A stretch of 64,000 bases of DNA from Panorpa germanica (Eukaryota > Arthropoda > Insecta > Mecoptera > Panorpidae). The position numbers and the translations under genes were made by a program. Shown here piece by piece: positions 54,901 to 64,000 of this stretch (position 1 is its first letter; the number at the start of each line of letters is the position of its first letter). The stretch covers positions 6,014,001 through 6,078,000 of the forward strand of contig OY783205.1 of NCBI GenBank assembly GCA_963678705.1, read 5' to 3'. The notes beneath the pieces are model-generated. The model did no database searches. It worked only from the letters and a program-made list of their open reading frames with translations, and had not been told where the DNA came from.

Positions 54901-57900
54901 AAGAATGGTCCGCGATATAATTAAAAAATAATGTGCCAGGTGTATATTTATATTCTTATATATTTTGTTCGAATTTTGTATGGTAGCTCGAAAACGGCTC
55001 CAGTTAAGTTTTTGAAAATTTCCTATTTCGTAGAGAAAATAATTCTAATACTTTTGGCGTCCCTGAATTTTTCCTGAATTTCCTGGAGGCCCATAATTTT
55101 GGAAAATCTTGAAAAAAAGTGGGCTCTCTTTTGTTATTTAACTTTTTATTCGTAAAATATAAAAAGGTGAAATTTTGCATGTGTATTACGCTATTGAATG
55201 CGAACATATTTCATAACTTAAAAATTCAAAATTTTATAAAAGAGGCCCTGAGAAAATTATGTAATAATTGAATATAATATTAAAAAAAATTTCAAAATTT
55301 TGTTTGGGATGTCGGGGGCGGTTTGTGCCGAAAGTGAAAATTGTGCTAGAAAGATGAAATTTTGTATGTGGGCTAACTTTGGTACCTAATTTACAAAACG
55401 AAAATTCACGAATTTTTAAAAAATTGCTCAAATAACGAATAAATTGAAAATATTTTATATTTTGCTGAAAAAAATTAATTTCTTTAGTCAGTTTATATGT
55501 AAAATTAATATATATTAATATATAACGAGTTATATATTTTAATTTGAAAATGCAATAGAAATTTGAAATGAAATTCAATTCACACACAACAGACAGCCGT
55601 CGCTTGCGACGGGGGTAAAGTCTAGTATAATTAAAAATTAATGTCATATGTTCTATTTCCAACCAATAGTGCCAGTTTTTATACTCTAATATGTGATTTT
55701 AAGATGAAATGTTGCAAATAATTAAAACTTTACGGCTAATTGAAAAGTGTAATATATTTTTTGTAAATCAAATTTTTATTTCCTCTTCTAACAAGATGAT
55801 GAGAGATAATATTTTTTATTATTGCAGTAACTCTTCCCCCGCCTTCGGTGTTTGCTGATTCTTCGGATGCAGCCCTGGCAGTAAATTCTGGACAAATACA
55901 TTTTGGTGCTAAGAAACAAGTGGGGCCCAATTTTGGTAATGTGTATGAGTACACTCCGATCCATCAACTTCCTTCTACGAATGGTAACGGCTACTGGCAT
56001 AATCGACTTCGGCACCAGACGGCGACTTTCAGAGCCATTCTGAATGATCTCGCTACCATGAAGTAATTGTTTATAGAGAATGGGCTTGTATCCTATGTTT
56101 TAATTTCTATAAAAGTGTACTATATATTGATAAAGTGGGTTACTAGAACCTCAAATGTTCCATTATTCTTTAATAACTCCTTATATGTTAGGAGATATTA
56201 ACAATTAAAAAAGTAATTTTGTCTCTTTAATTATTAAAGGGATTCAACGTTGTACAAACTCCAAATGCATGTGACATCACAATCCTTGTGTAAGGTTACC
56301 AACCTTACAGATCATAAATCTCTGCTATATGTATTTATATATCAAAATATCAAATATTATTTACAGTTATTTCAAGGAACAATAAAATTTCAATATTATG
56401 TCTGCCTTAACAGGGTTAAATAAAATAAAAACTTATTATTCTTTGACTTGACTGGATTGTTTGAGTACCAACAGCTACAAAACATTACCACAACACTGAC
56501 CTACTCAACAAATAATTGACGTTAAAATGCATTTCATGTCATACAAATATGGCCGACCATTTCTAGCGCTAAAACTACAATTCAAACTTTTAATTGCTAT
56601 ATCTCCGTCAACATTTAGATATTTAATAAAATAGACACGCCAATACACATTTATTAACATCAATTTCAATCAACAATTGAAAAATCGACCACTAAAAAAT
56701 GAGGACACAAGCCCATTAGTTATATTAGGAGATAAAGTCTTAGAACTATATATATTGGTCATTGAATATGGATTGCTGTTTGTGCTTTCTAAGTACAGAT
56801 TTAGTAGATTGTCGATTCAATATACCGACCTACATTTAAAAATATTAGATAAGAATGGACGCACCTGAACTATTTAGAAGGTGACTTAGGTGATTTCATT
56901 TAATTTCTTAGATCAAACCAAAACTTTTATACTTTGTGATCTGCCACGTGTCAGATTCTACCAATGGCAAAAGATATTGACCAAATTGTATTTATTATTA
57001 GTGCGAATATTTCCGATAATAGTTGGAGTTGTCCCACTTATTGAACTTGGCGATGGCTATGTATGTATTTTACGTTGTTAACAGATTCTAATATTGTTTC
57101 AGTTCACTTATAACCAGACTGCGTTCTCAGGCGGCACAGAAACGCTTGCGGCAGATGCCAAGAAAATAGAATTCAGTCGCTACAGCGTCAGACCTTTCTT
57201 CAAAGCAACAAATTTAACTTGATTTTGAGAATTAATGAAATTTAGAAAATTTAACTTATTTTAAAATTACCAATGAACTTACTTAAGTATAAAATAACTT
57301 TAATTTATTTATTTATATAATTTTGTTATTTAAATGTTGTTATTTTTACGAGTTTAATACTCCGTAATATTTAAAAAATAAATGTCACTTCTAATCGTTT
57401 GTTCCTATTCTTATATGTAAGAGGATATGCATAAACTACCCCGCTTTAGGCTTCTTGTAATATTTTGAGGATCCTCCCTCGCCTCCACCCACTCTTTCTG
57501 TTACGTCACACATTAGGAAAAATTAAATTTAAATTTAGAACTATATTAAAACACTAGAGTTTACCCTCGTTGACTGTCTTTTTTGAATGAATTGAATTTC
57601 ATTTCAAATTCTAATTTTTTCGATTCGTACATTAGGGGTATCAAAATTATCCCACATACAAAATTTGAACTTTCTATCCCCAATATTTACCCTCGGCAAA
57701 AACCGACCCCCTATATAATTTTTGAATTTTGAAATTTTGTTTTTTAAGAACATATATCATTATTAATTAATCTAAAATTTGAGTTTTCTCCAACCTTTCC
57801 TACAGGGCCTCCTAATTTTCTCAAAGCTTCTTTTACAATTTTTGAATTTCTAATTTTCAAAAAGTGTTAGCATTGAACACCGTAATACACATGCCAAATT

Positions 57901-60900
57901 TCATATTTCTATCTTTTATGAATTAAAAGTTATAGAGCAAAAAGTAAAAACATCTTTTTTGACAATTTTTTCAAAATTTTGGTTTTCGAGGAAATTCAGA
58001 GGAAAAATCGAGGACGAGACAGAACTCTGACAAGTTTACAGGTTACCAACCTTACAGGTCATAAATCTATGCTATATGTATTTATATATCAAAATATTAT
58101 TAATAGCTATTTCAAGGAACAATAAAATTCCAATATATTTCGACTACCAACAGCTACAAAACATTACCACAGCACTGACCTAAACAACAAATAACTGACG
58201 TATACAATGCATTTCACGTCATACAAATGACCGACACATCCAGCGCTAAAACTACTATTCAAATTTTTAATTGCTATATCTCCGTCAACATTTAGATATT
58301 TAATAAAATAGACACGCCAATACTCATTTATTAACATCCATTTCAATCAACAATTGAAAAATCGACCACTAAAAAATGAGGACAAAAACCCATTTAATAA
58401 TAAAGAGATACATAAGCTCACATCTGAGTCAGCGAGTAATTTTAGTTCATAGAAGACTCATACATGTGTGGGAGCGCTAAAAAGCGACTTGACATAGTAC
58501 GAAAAATTTTATACCGAGTGAATGTACCCTGACTCTAACAATTAGTTTAACTATAGAATAAAGTGTTTTTGGTTTCTTACCGAGATATTTCCAGCTTCTG
58601 CTATTGTTATGTTGCTGTACTGGTCAACGAAGCATCGGGTCTTTTCGTCGTACACTCGTTGAGTTTCGGCAGACCACCAATCACGCATGATACCATTGTG
58701 ATCAAAGCGGCTCCCTTGATCATCGAAAGCGTGGCTTATTTCGTGTCCGATAATCGAACCGATGCTGCCATAGTTCAAGTAACTGTCAATTTATATATAT
58801 CATTTGTAGAATATTGAAAGAGAATAATCACTGTACAAAGTCACAGTACATTTTTATATGGAGTTTATTAAAATATATTTTCGCATAGCTTAAAATGAGG
58901 TTAAGAAGTGGCTATACCTGAATCGAAATTTTAGACCTATCCTAACAATAAAAGGGATCTATACTCCTCTTTTCATACTAAATAAAGTAAAGTAAACCTC
59001 TTCTCATCATAAACATTATTATACCCTGCCTTAGTCATAAACAAAATTATGATCCTATCGTTTTATGTAATTCAAACTTTGTAAACCTTTCTAAACTTAA
59101 GGTGTTCAAAAAGAATTTCTCAGTACTGCTATGGAACAAATAGATTCTACTGTTAAAAGATATGAATATGAAATAATGAGTTAGAGAGAGATAGATATAT
59201 GCAATAATGAGTTAGATAGAGAAAAAAAACATGTTTTATTTTACCTAACTTAACCAATATTTGTAATAGCACGAATTGTAGAAATCGATGGTAAGTACAT
59301 ATATCGTATTTTATTGAATGCTTTTTTCTTTTTATATCATTATTTTATTTCATATATTTTTTTTAATCAAGTTTAGATAAAATACTAGTGTTTACCCTCG
59401 TCATATATAAATTTAAATACAAAAATATAAATATTTAATGTCATTGTATTAACGAAAGTTAATTTTTCTTTCTAGATGATGACGATGATGATGAGAAGGA
59501 TTACAATGACGACAAAGATAACAAGAATGACATATATATCATCGTCGACACGGCAACAACGCGTAACTCAAAATATGTAGGCGGGTTCTAGGGCGTGGCT
59601 AAGTTTATATGAGGTTTTGAATGTCATCCTCATTTGATCCTAAACATCGTAATTTGTCCGATAACTGCTACATGTAGGCCCAAAGTAGGAGCAAAAATCC
59701 TATGTAAAATATCCCAGAAACGGGTTCTTTTAGGTCGTCAATAGGGTCAAAATTTCGACCCGGGATGTAGGTTTATTTTATATTTAATGTTTCACCCTAG
59801 AGTCGTAGGTGTAAGAAAAAGTAGAACCTGATATGAAGTACAAAATATTACATACACTTACATAGTATTCAATGCAAATAGTAGAACAAAGTGAACACTG
59901 AACCAGCGGGGGGAGTATGATTTATCGTGTAGTAACATCATAAATAAAATAGACGATACATCAATGTTGTTCGAGGTCTAATGACGATCTAATTGTCTTT
60001 AAAATATAGCAAATATTATTGAATTATGCTAATATTATTGAATCACGATGAGGTAATAAAAGAATAGAAATAAAAGTAAAAGAGAAGAAGAAGAACTAGC
60101 AAAATATACTGATTACAACTGGAGCAAGAAATTGAAGATGAACACATAGCATACATTATTGGTAGGGAAGAAAACAAATTAGATAAACCAAATTTTGTTG
60201 GAAGAAATATTATAGAATTAAGAAAAATAATACAAATAGGCAAAACAGCACATACGGACGGTGACTCAAGTGGTGATATGGGGAAATTAATAAAAAAATT
60301 GTTCATCGTTTTGATATTTTTGTATATTCAGCTACGTTTCTACTAATTTGCTATGATCACCATAACAGGATATTTAATTTGCCCATTACCATGTTCTAAG
60401 ACCCTGATACAGATATAAATTTCAAGATTTTGAAAAAAATACATCATTTAAAAATATCAGACTCACCTAGGTATATTTTTTGAGAAAATTGGTTCTTGTA
60501 AAATAGCTGCCAAAATTTCTAAAAAATATAGTAGTAAATTAGAATCAGCTAGTTGAGAAATTAATTCGGGTAGTCATGAGACAATTATATCAGCTATGTG
60601 TAGAATATAATTTTATTACATTATACTGACCTTATGAAAAAAATAAAAAATGGGACACTGTCTTACATACAGATTTAAAAATTGCTTCTATTGGTTTTTG
60701 CGAGTATAAATTGTTACAATGTGCTTCTAATTTTGTTTTTAAAAACAGTCATTGTCCTAACAAATAACTTTTAGAAATCTGTGTCCAAAAGCTGTGTCTA
60801 TATAACCAGAAGAAGCTGAATTCGAATTGGTACCTCACTAAGAGACTAATCAAGGGTTTCCAGACCTGTATGTAAGACCGTGACAAACAGTATGAAATTA

Positions 60901-63172
60901 CTTACGAATTGAATTCATTGTTGGAACGTAGATGGCATTAATATCCGCGGGTCCCAGTAACCACCTATGTATAAGAACGTAATCATTTGGAGAAATTTAA
61001 TAACAAAAAGTAATACGTATTTTATGGGCTTGTGAACTCATTTTTTGGGGGTAGTTTTGTTAATGTTTATTGAAATGTAGGTTAATATTGGTATATTGGC
61101 ATTTTTATATTTTTAAATATGCAAAAGTTGACAGTGATAATATAGCTATTTAAAATTTGAATCGACGACACCATGGGTGAGGGCATTTATGTCTTTCGCA
61201 AGATTGCTGTAACTTTAGAATTGATCCCCTAACCAGACCTATATTTTTTTAATTATATTGATTATGAACATACATAATCGTAAACTTATTAGGCAGCGGT
61301 ATAGTTCACATATTTAAGACTGCGATGAACATAAATACTGCCAACATAGGTCATCGGTGACATGGCTTCAGTGGTGGATAGGGTGATAGGAATCTCAGTG
61401 TTACCTCTTAATTTTTAAATATCTTTTGACGTCACGGGGTGACTAGACTAATAAACAATCGGTGTTATTTTTCAAAGTTTACAATGTTAAAAATAACAAA
61501 AGTTTATGGGGCTGCACCAACCTGCTGCAAGTAGTAATAGTGGGCGGTATAATGCATCTCTTTTGCATTCTGGAAATTCATAGAAGAGAAAGGAAGAGAT
61601 ATTTTAATGATTATGGATCGAAAATAATATTTCAATTGGTAATATAGCGACTTATTAAAAAATAATTGAACTTAAAAGCAGTTTTATTGAAATGAAGTCA
61701 TGGTTCACAAGCCCAATATTTATATTCTTACTCGGATCTGGAGACCATTTGACGTAGAGATTCCAACTTCTTTCTTTTGCCGTAGGTTTTTAAGGAGACA
61801 ACATTTTTGAAGTGATGTTTTGTGATGGTTATCTGTAAAGTGATTAAAATAATGGTCTTTATTGTTCTCTAATAAATGCATTGGGTTTAATTTCAATTTA
61901 ATTTTTGGCAAGCATGTTTTTGTCGTCATATGCGTAATAATTTAAGATAGGTCTAGAGCCCATATCACATGCACGAGAGCTTAAAAATTTGACTAGATGT
62001 AATTGGTTTTGGGAGGCTTTTTTTCTCGGCATATTCTCAACTGGAGGTTAAAAGGGGCCCTAAATACATAATATTCGTATGCTTTGTGTAATAAGCTTGC
62101 ACGGAAGTGTGAATATTTGCAAGTAATATTTTTTGTTATGAATAAAACTGGTTTAGGTTTATTATATCACGTGCAAACCCTTTGATTCATAACCCAGTGT
62201 CAACACATTTTGTATTACTTGAATTTTGGTCAGAATCAGTCCCTTTTGATAATAAATTGTACTATTTCGTTTGTATAAAAAATATTAGTATCGTTGGACC
62301 CCCAAACAAAAAAAGACCCCAAAAAAAGATAATTTGTTTAGGTGGTGCAAAAAAATGAGATACAAGGTGTCACAATGACTTTTTGATATTTTACAAAAGT
62401 TCATTCTCTGCATCGATATTTTATATTTTGAAAACGGGGATATTTTTATAGAGAACAAATTTTGATATGCTGGTTTATCTTGACCCAATCTATCTCTGGT
62501 ATTAGTAAGACGTGATATTTGCTGACACCCTGTATGCTCTGTTGGTATAACGGTTGTGATTTTTCTAAAATATATACATACAAACAAAAAAAACTGCATA
62601 CTACCCGACGACAATCTCGTAAATCAAGAAAAAGGCATCCACGATGAAACTATAGAAATAGTCAAAAACATGCTGCTTATTACTAAAAATACTTCATAGA
62701 CTACTCAATTTTATAAAACTAACCCAATTTTCAAGGTGTATTTACTCAAATTTATATCCTCAAGCCTCGTGAAATATTTATCGATTAAAATTGTAGCTAT
62801 ATATATTAATAGAATAGCTAATAGTTATTCAGAGATAGATAGAGATAAGACAGAGGCGAATCTGTGTCAAAATAGGAAACGGTAAAAATTATGCTTACTC
62901 CTTTGTAGTAGTGTTCCAGTGCCGTTTTATTTTCAAACCAATCTGGGTACCCAACGAACTCTATCAAATTTCCAGCTTTTTGTATCGCCGCCATTTTAGT
63001 TTTATTGTCCATCCAAGGGATTATTTTAATTTGTTTTGAAAATTCACTTTTAATATTATTTATTATATCTTGAACTGATTTCTTGCTCTCAGAATCAAAA
63101 TGGCGTTCAATATAGCGATAACCAACGGCCATATTAAGATTTTGAGCCACATACTGAACGCAGTCCTTCCAT
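48753..63172 (-). CDS. M13 (neprilysin-like) zinc metallopeptidase, six exons placed, N-terminus outside
   Basis: Minus-strand gene. Exons in transcript order are 62899-63172, 61732-61832, 60906-60964, 58581-58782, 51688-51852 and 48753-48929, all with GT/AG borders. They encode the M13 N-domain (VGYRYIERHFDSESKK, PWMDNKTKMAAIQKA, LIEFVGYPDW), then FKNVVSLK...RSEW and GPADINAIYVPT, then the zinc site IGHEISHAFDDQG (HExxH), then NGENTLGENIADVIGL (third ligand E) and the C-terminal WCGSY...KKCSLW. M13 enzymes are type II membrane or secreted peptidases that degrade peptides. Phase arithmetic shows one short exon missing between 60906 and 58782, where the PAGIL segment should be. Introns hold MITEs and a nested gene. 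Confidence 0.92.
49094..49980 (-). mobile_element. hAT element, internally deleted
   Basis: TIRs CAGTGGCGTAGC (left) and CAGAGGCGTAGC (right, reverse complement). The flanking 8-mers aacatgaa and aacacgac are plausible diverged target duplications. It retains only the transposase C-terminus. Confidence 0.8.
49350..49643 (-). pseudogene. hAT transposase dimerisation (hATC) domain
   Basis: 97 codons: YEQLIALKTCLKSEI, then LPVTSATAERSFSKLKLIK and NTSMGQERLSDLSLLSIE, the conserved hATC motif. The RNase H-like catalytic core is missing upstream, so it is a remnant inside the 887-bp element, which lies in an M13 intron. Confidence 0.88.
50085..51620. mobile_element. Larger MITE-related element with long inverted ends
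   Basis: The left 150 bp (cttgtctaaatttctataaaagtg ... attattaagggg) match the 5' part of the MITE family. The right end (51500-51620) carries the same part inverted (ggttctggtagccaact ... tttatagaaattaaatc). The interior is unrelated and includes a possible tRNA-derived SINE. It could be one element with long TIRs or two MITE remnants in opposite orientation. Confidence 0.45.
51055..51345 (-). mobile_element. Possible tRNA-derived SINE
   Basis: Minus strand shows GTACCCGGGTTCGATCCCCGG, an intact B-box/T-arm, preceded by a weak A-box-like segment and followed by a purine-rich body (gaaaaaatgaaacaaaaagaag). The body lies in an 81-codon frame rich in Glu/Lys. No clear tail or target duplication. 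Confidence 0.35.
51688..51852 (-). CDS. M13 peptidase exon with the ENIAD zinc ligand
   Basis: 165 bp, phase 0, acceptor 'tttattacag', donor GTAAAA. Contains GENIAD (third zinc ligand E plus D), GLQQAYVAYQ and SPEQMLFISYAS. Confidence 0.92.
51959..52650 (+). mobile_element. MITE copy g
   Basis: Starts GGCTTGTGTGCTATGTC and ends 'atgaatacataagccca'. It carries a roughly 50-bp extra stretch (tctcttttatacaagagagcg) near 52170. In an M13 intron. Confidence 0.85.
52651..53218. other. Intron/intergenic, AT-rich
   Basis: No gene recognised. The tandem 'gggtttatatatttggacttttatttatggg'-like duplication near 52890-52935 is the only structure. It lies upstream of the nested gene's ATG. Confidence 0.5.
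53219..56066 (+). CDS. Unrecognised 309-aa protein, four exons, nested in an M13 intron
   Basis: Exons 53219-53288, 53353-53499, 53574-54047 and 55828-56066. All have GT/AG borders, phases agree at each junction, and the total length is divisible by three, so the model is solid. The N-terminal half is helical (LHSMQSDSLNIV, LTELLNMSNDLLTF) and is followed by KNRYEDMFPSGPNVDAIL and a basic FPKRRRAM patch that could be a nuclear signal. The middle is acidic and low in complexity, rich in Asn, Ser, Glu and Thr. The C-terminal exon is the most structured-looking (QIHFGAKKQVGPNFGNVYEY, HQTATFRAILNDLATMK). I do not recognise the family. Intron 3 contains a Helitron-like fragment, and MITE h lies 15 bp after the stop. 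Confidence 0.72.
54954..55625 (+). mobile_element. Helitron-like fragment with intact 3' end
   Basis: Plus orientation. The 3' terminus CCGTCGC-TT-GCGACGG (55597-55612) is followed by GGGTAAAGT and CTAG (55622-55625), then T. The upstream body is non-coding; the 5' limit (TCTTATATATTTTG at 54954) is a guess. It sits in intron 3 of the 53219-56066 gene. Confidence 0.55.
56081..56715 (+). mobile_element. MITE copy h, complete, best consensus
   Basis: TGGGCTTGTATCCTATG to ATGAGGACACAAGCCCA, 635 bp, no internal insertion. Starts 15 bp after the stop of the nested gene, so it may be in its 3' UTR. Confidence 0.9.
56890..57222 (+). CDS. Candidate terminal exons of an unknown plus-strand gene
   Basis: A frame to 57081 reads DLPRVRFYQWQKILTK, then a hydrophobic segment (LYLLLVRIFPIIVGVV) and LGDGY before a GTATGT that could be a donor. 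After the acceptor 'attgtttcag' (ending 57100) an exon 57101-57222 reads FTYNQTAFSGGTETLAADA and ends KATNLT plus TGA. The exon has non-AT-biased codons and looks real. The joining and the gene are uncertain, and it matches nothing I know. Confidence 0.35.
57223..58022. other. AT-rich intron sequence with decayed repeat
   Basis: From about 57630 the style (aaattttgaatttttgaaattt, 'caaatttgaactttctatcc') resembles the Helitron-like body at 55260-55440. No ends recognised. Confidence 0.45.
58023..58393 (+). mobile_element. MITE copy i, 5' truncated
   Basis: Starts within the family ('acaagtttacaggttaccaacc') and ends 'aatgaggacaaaaaccca'. In an M13 intron. Confidence 0.8.
58581..58782 (-). CDS. 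M13 peptidase exon with the HExxH zinc site
   Basis: 202 bp, acceptor 'aattgacag', donor GTAAGA. Reads YLNYGSIGSIIGHEISHAF, then DDQGSRFDHNGIMRDWW and a Cys-containing tail. Histidines 1 and 2 and the catalytic Glu are intact. Confidence 0.95.
58783..60905. other. M13 intron; expected short exon not found
   Basis: AT-rich with a 'gatgatgacgatgatgatgag' run near 59476 and otherwise no motif. Phase requires an exon of length 1 mod 3 here encoding the FPAGIL-type segment; I could not locate it by eye. Confidence 0.5.
60906..60964 (-). CDS. M13 peptidase short exon
   Basis: 59 bp, acceptor 'ttatacatag', donor GTAAGT. Encodes WLLGPADINAIYVPTMN; the VNAYY-like NAIYVPT is the substrate-binding strand of M13 enzymes. 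Confidence 0.8.
61025..61715 (-). mobile_element. MITE copy j, divergent
   Basis: Ends TGGGCTTGTGAACTCATTTTTTG (61025) and, reverse-complemented, TGGGCTTGTGAACCATGAC (61715). The left 60 bp resemble the family's 3' end; the interior is largely different. It lies 16 bp from an M13 exon. Confidence 0.65.
61732..61832 (-). CDS. M13 peptidase exon
   Basis: 101 bp, acceptor 'cactttacag', donor GTAAGA. Encodes ITITKHHFKNVVSLKTYG, then the LRQMVSRSE end that joins in phase to the W of the next exon. It was found by phase prediction between its neighbours, which makes it convincing. Confidence 0.82.
62899..63172 (-). CDS. M13 peptidase N-domain exon
   Basis: 274 bp, acceptor 'tatatttccag', donor GTAAGC. 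Encodes WKDCVQYVAQNLNMAVGY through PWMDNKTKMAAIQKA to FVGYPDWFENKTALEHYYKG, with N-glycosylation sequons (DNKT, ENKT). Earlier exons lie beyond the window or were not recognised in 63173-64000. Confidence 0.92.
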
Positions 63173-64000
63173 CTGGAAATATAGAAATAACTATAAACGT
63201 ATAAAATTTAAAATTAACAATCTTGGGAAATCATTGTTCAAGTTAGATGTTTAATTAATATTTTTTAATTTTTATTGAAATATATATCTATTGATATTTA
63301 TTTTTTTAAATATCCAAAAGTTAAGGAGGTACAAGACGTACCGTCAATGCAAAAAGTTTATCTCTCGGTAATCCGAAATGCAAAATACGAAGTACATGAG
63401 GGACGAGCAATTGACTGTATGATTGGGACTGTACCGTTGAAAATGAATTTTTCAATTCCCTATTAAACTGATTTTTGCTTGTTAAAATGATTTTTTTATG
63501 CATATAATAGTTTAATAAATTAAAAATTACCTATAATTAATATCAAATTTATATTAATTCAATTTAAATTCAAATTAAATAATTTGAAAAATTAATACAA
63601 AATTTGGCAACGCTGTATATTTGCGTGTGTTGACGCATGCGTGATTTGGTTCTTTGACCAATAAATTGTTATATTTTATATAAAATTTATTCCGATTTTG
63701 AATTTCCCGCTCAAATTGGCATTTGCAACGTTGCCGGCTTATAACCTACATTTACTGTTTCTTAAAGGTTTTATTTAATTATTTTCGTATATAGGTATCC
63801 TTTTGATAATTTTCTGTTTGCAATAGTTACAGAAAAGTTTCTTTTATATACACCTAGTTTTTGAAAGCCGTGTCACCATTTTTTTTATAGTTAAAAGTTA
63901 TATTATGTGGTGAAATTGAGCTAAAAATATGATTCGTATGGAAAATGACTATTTTTAATCATGTATAAAAAGAAAACTATGAACCCTAGGTCTCTAAAAT
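63173..64000. other. AT-rich, no exon recognised
   Basis: The 60-codon frames at 63321-63503 on either strand do not resemble M13 sequence and lack splice borders. Confidence 0.5.

Noticed and set aside
59470-59530. Asp-rich coding exon from the GATGATGACGATGATGATGAG run
   Set aside because: Simple repeat without an open frame of useful length or matching donor.
63275-63503. Overlapping 60-codon ORFs as a further M13 exon
   Set aside because: No M13 motif, no acceptor/donor pair in phase with the exon at 62899.
1-64000. CRISPR arrays, operons, bacterial-type promoters
   Set aside because: No direct-repeat/spacer pattern, and the gene structure is clearly eukaryotic.

Overview
The window is a transposon-dense, AT-rich animal chromosome segment. 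It is very probably from an insect: it carries a gypsy/errantivirus-type retrotransposon with an env gene, Helitrons, PIF/Harbinger, pogo and hAT elements, Jockey/R1-like LINEs, and spliced host genes (PYM, an M13 neprilysin-like peptidase, a PPP1R15-like gene) with short introns. I cannot name the order or species.

Layout. 1-10.6 kb: three roughly 2.6-3.2 kb non-coding units arranged head to tail. They look like non-autonomous Helitrons (hairpin plus CTAG at the 3' end, TC at the 5' end, on the minus strand). The first is interrupted by a pogo/Tigger element with an uninterrupted 546-aa transposase. 10.7-28.3 kb: two copies of a 0.6-kb MITE family flank a decayed gypsy integrase gene. That gene was split by a young 12-kb errantivirus (294-bp LTRs, ATAT target duplication). 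The errantivirus was in turn hit by a Jockey-like LINE in gag and, in env, by a 1.58-kb element with 450-bp inverted arms. Each arm carries a tRNA-Arg(UCG) sequence, and between them lies one 230-codon ORF. The second MITE copy contains a Harbinger element and a LINE fragment. 28.3-31.6 kb: a MITE-plus-flank tandem duplication with two Helitrons sitting 3 nt apart, one carrying a broken Pif1-like helicase. 32.3-38.9 kb: a second Harbinger copy split by an LTR element that keeps gag and protease but has lost most of RT, RNase H and integrase in frame.

39-64 kb is the host-gene part, still full of MITEs. It holds a hAT remnant, a two-exon PPP1R15/GADD34-like gene with a triplicated module (40.9-41.8 kb), PYM (44.6-45.2 kb), and an M13 peptidase gene on the minus strand. 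Six M13 exons can be placed between 48,753 and 63,172; the N-terminus lies beyond the right edge. A four-exon plus-strand gene of unknown function (53.2-56.1 kb) is nested in one M13 intron.

The best candidate for something undescribed is the inverted-repeat tRNA-Arg element at 21,485-23,063. Also worth attention are the gag-protease-only LTR element, the far-upstream env leader exon of the errantivirus, the end-to-end Helitrons, and the triplicated PPP1R15-like module.
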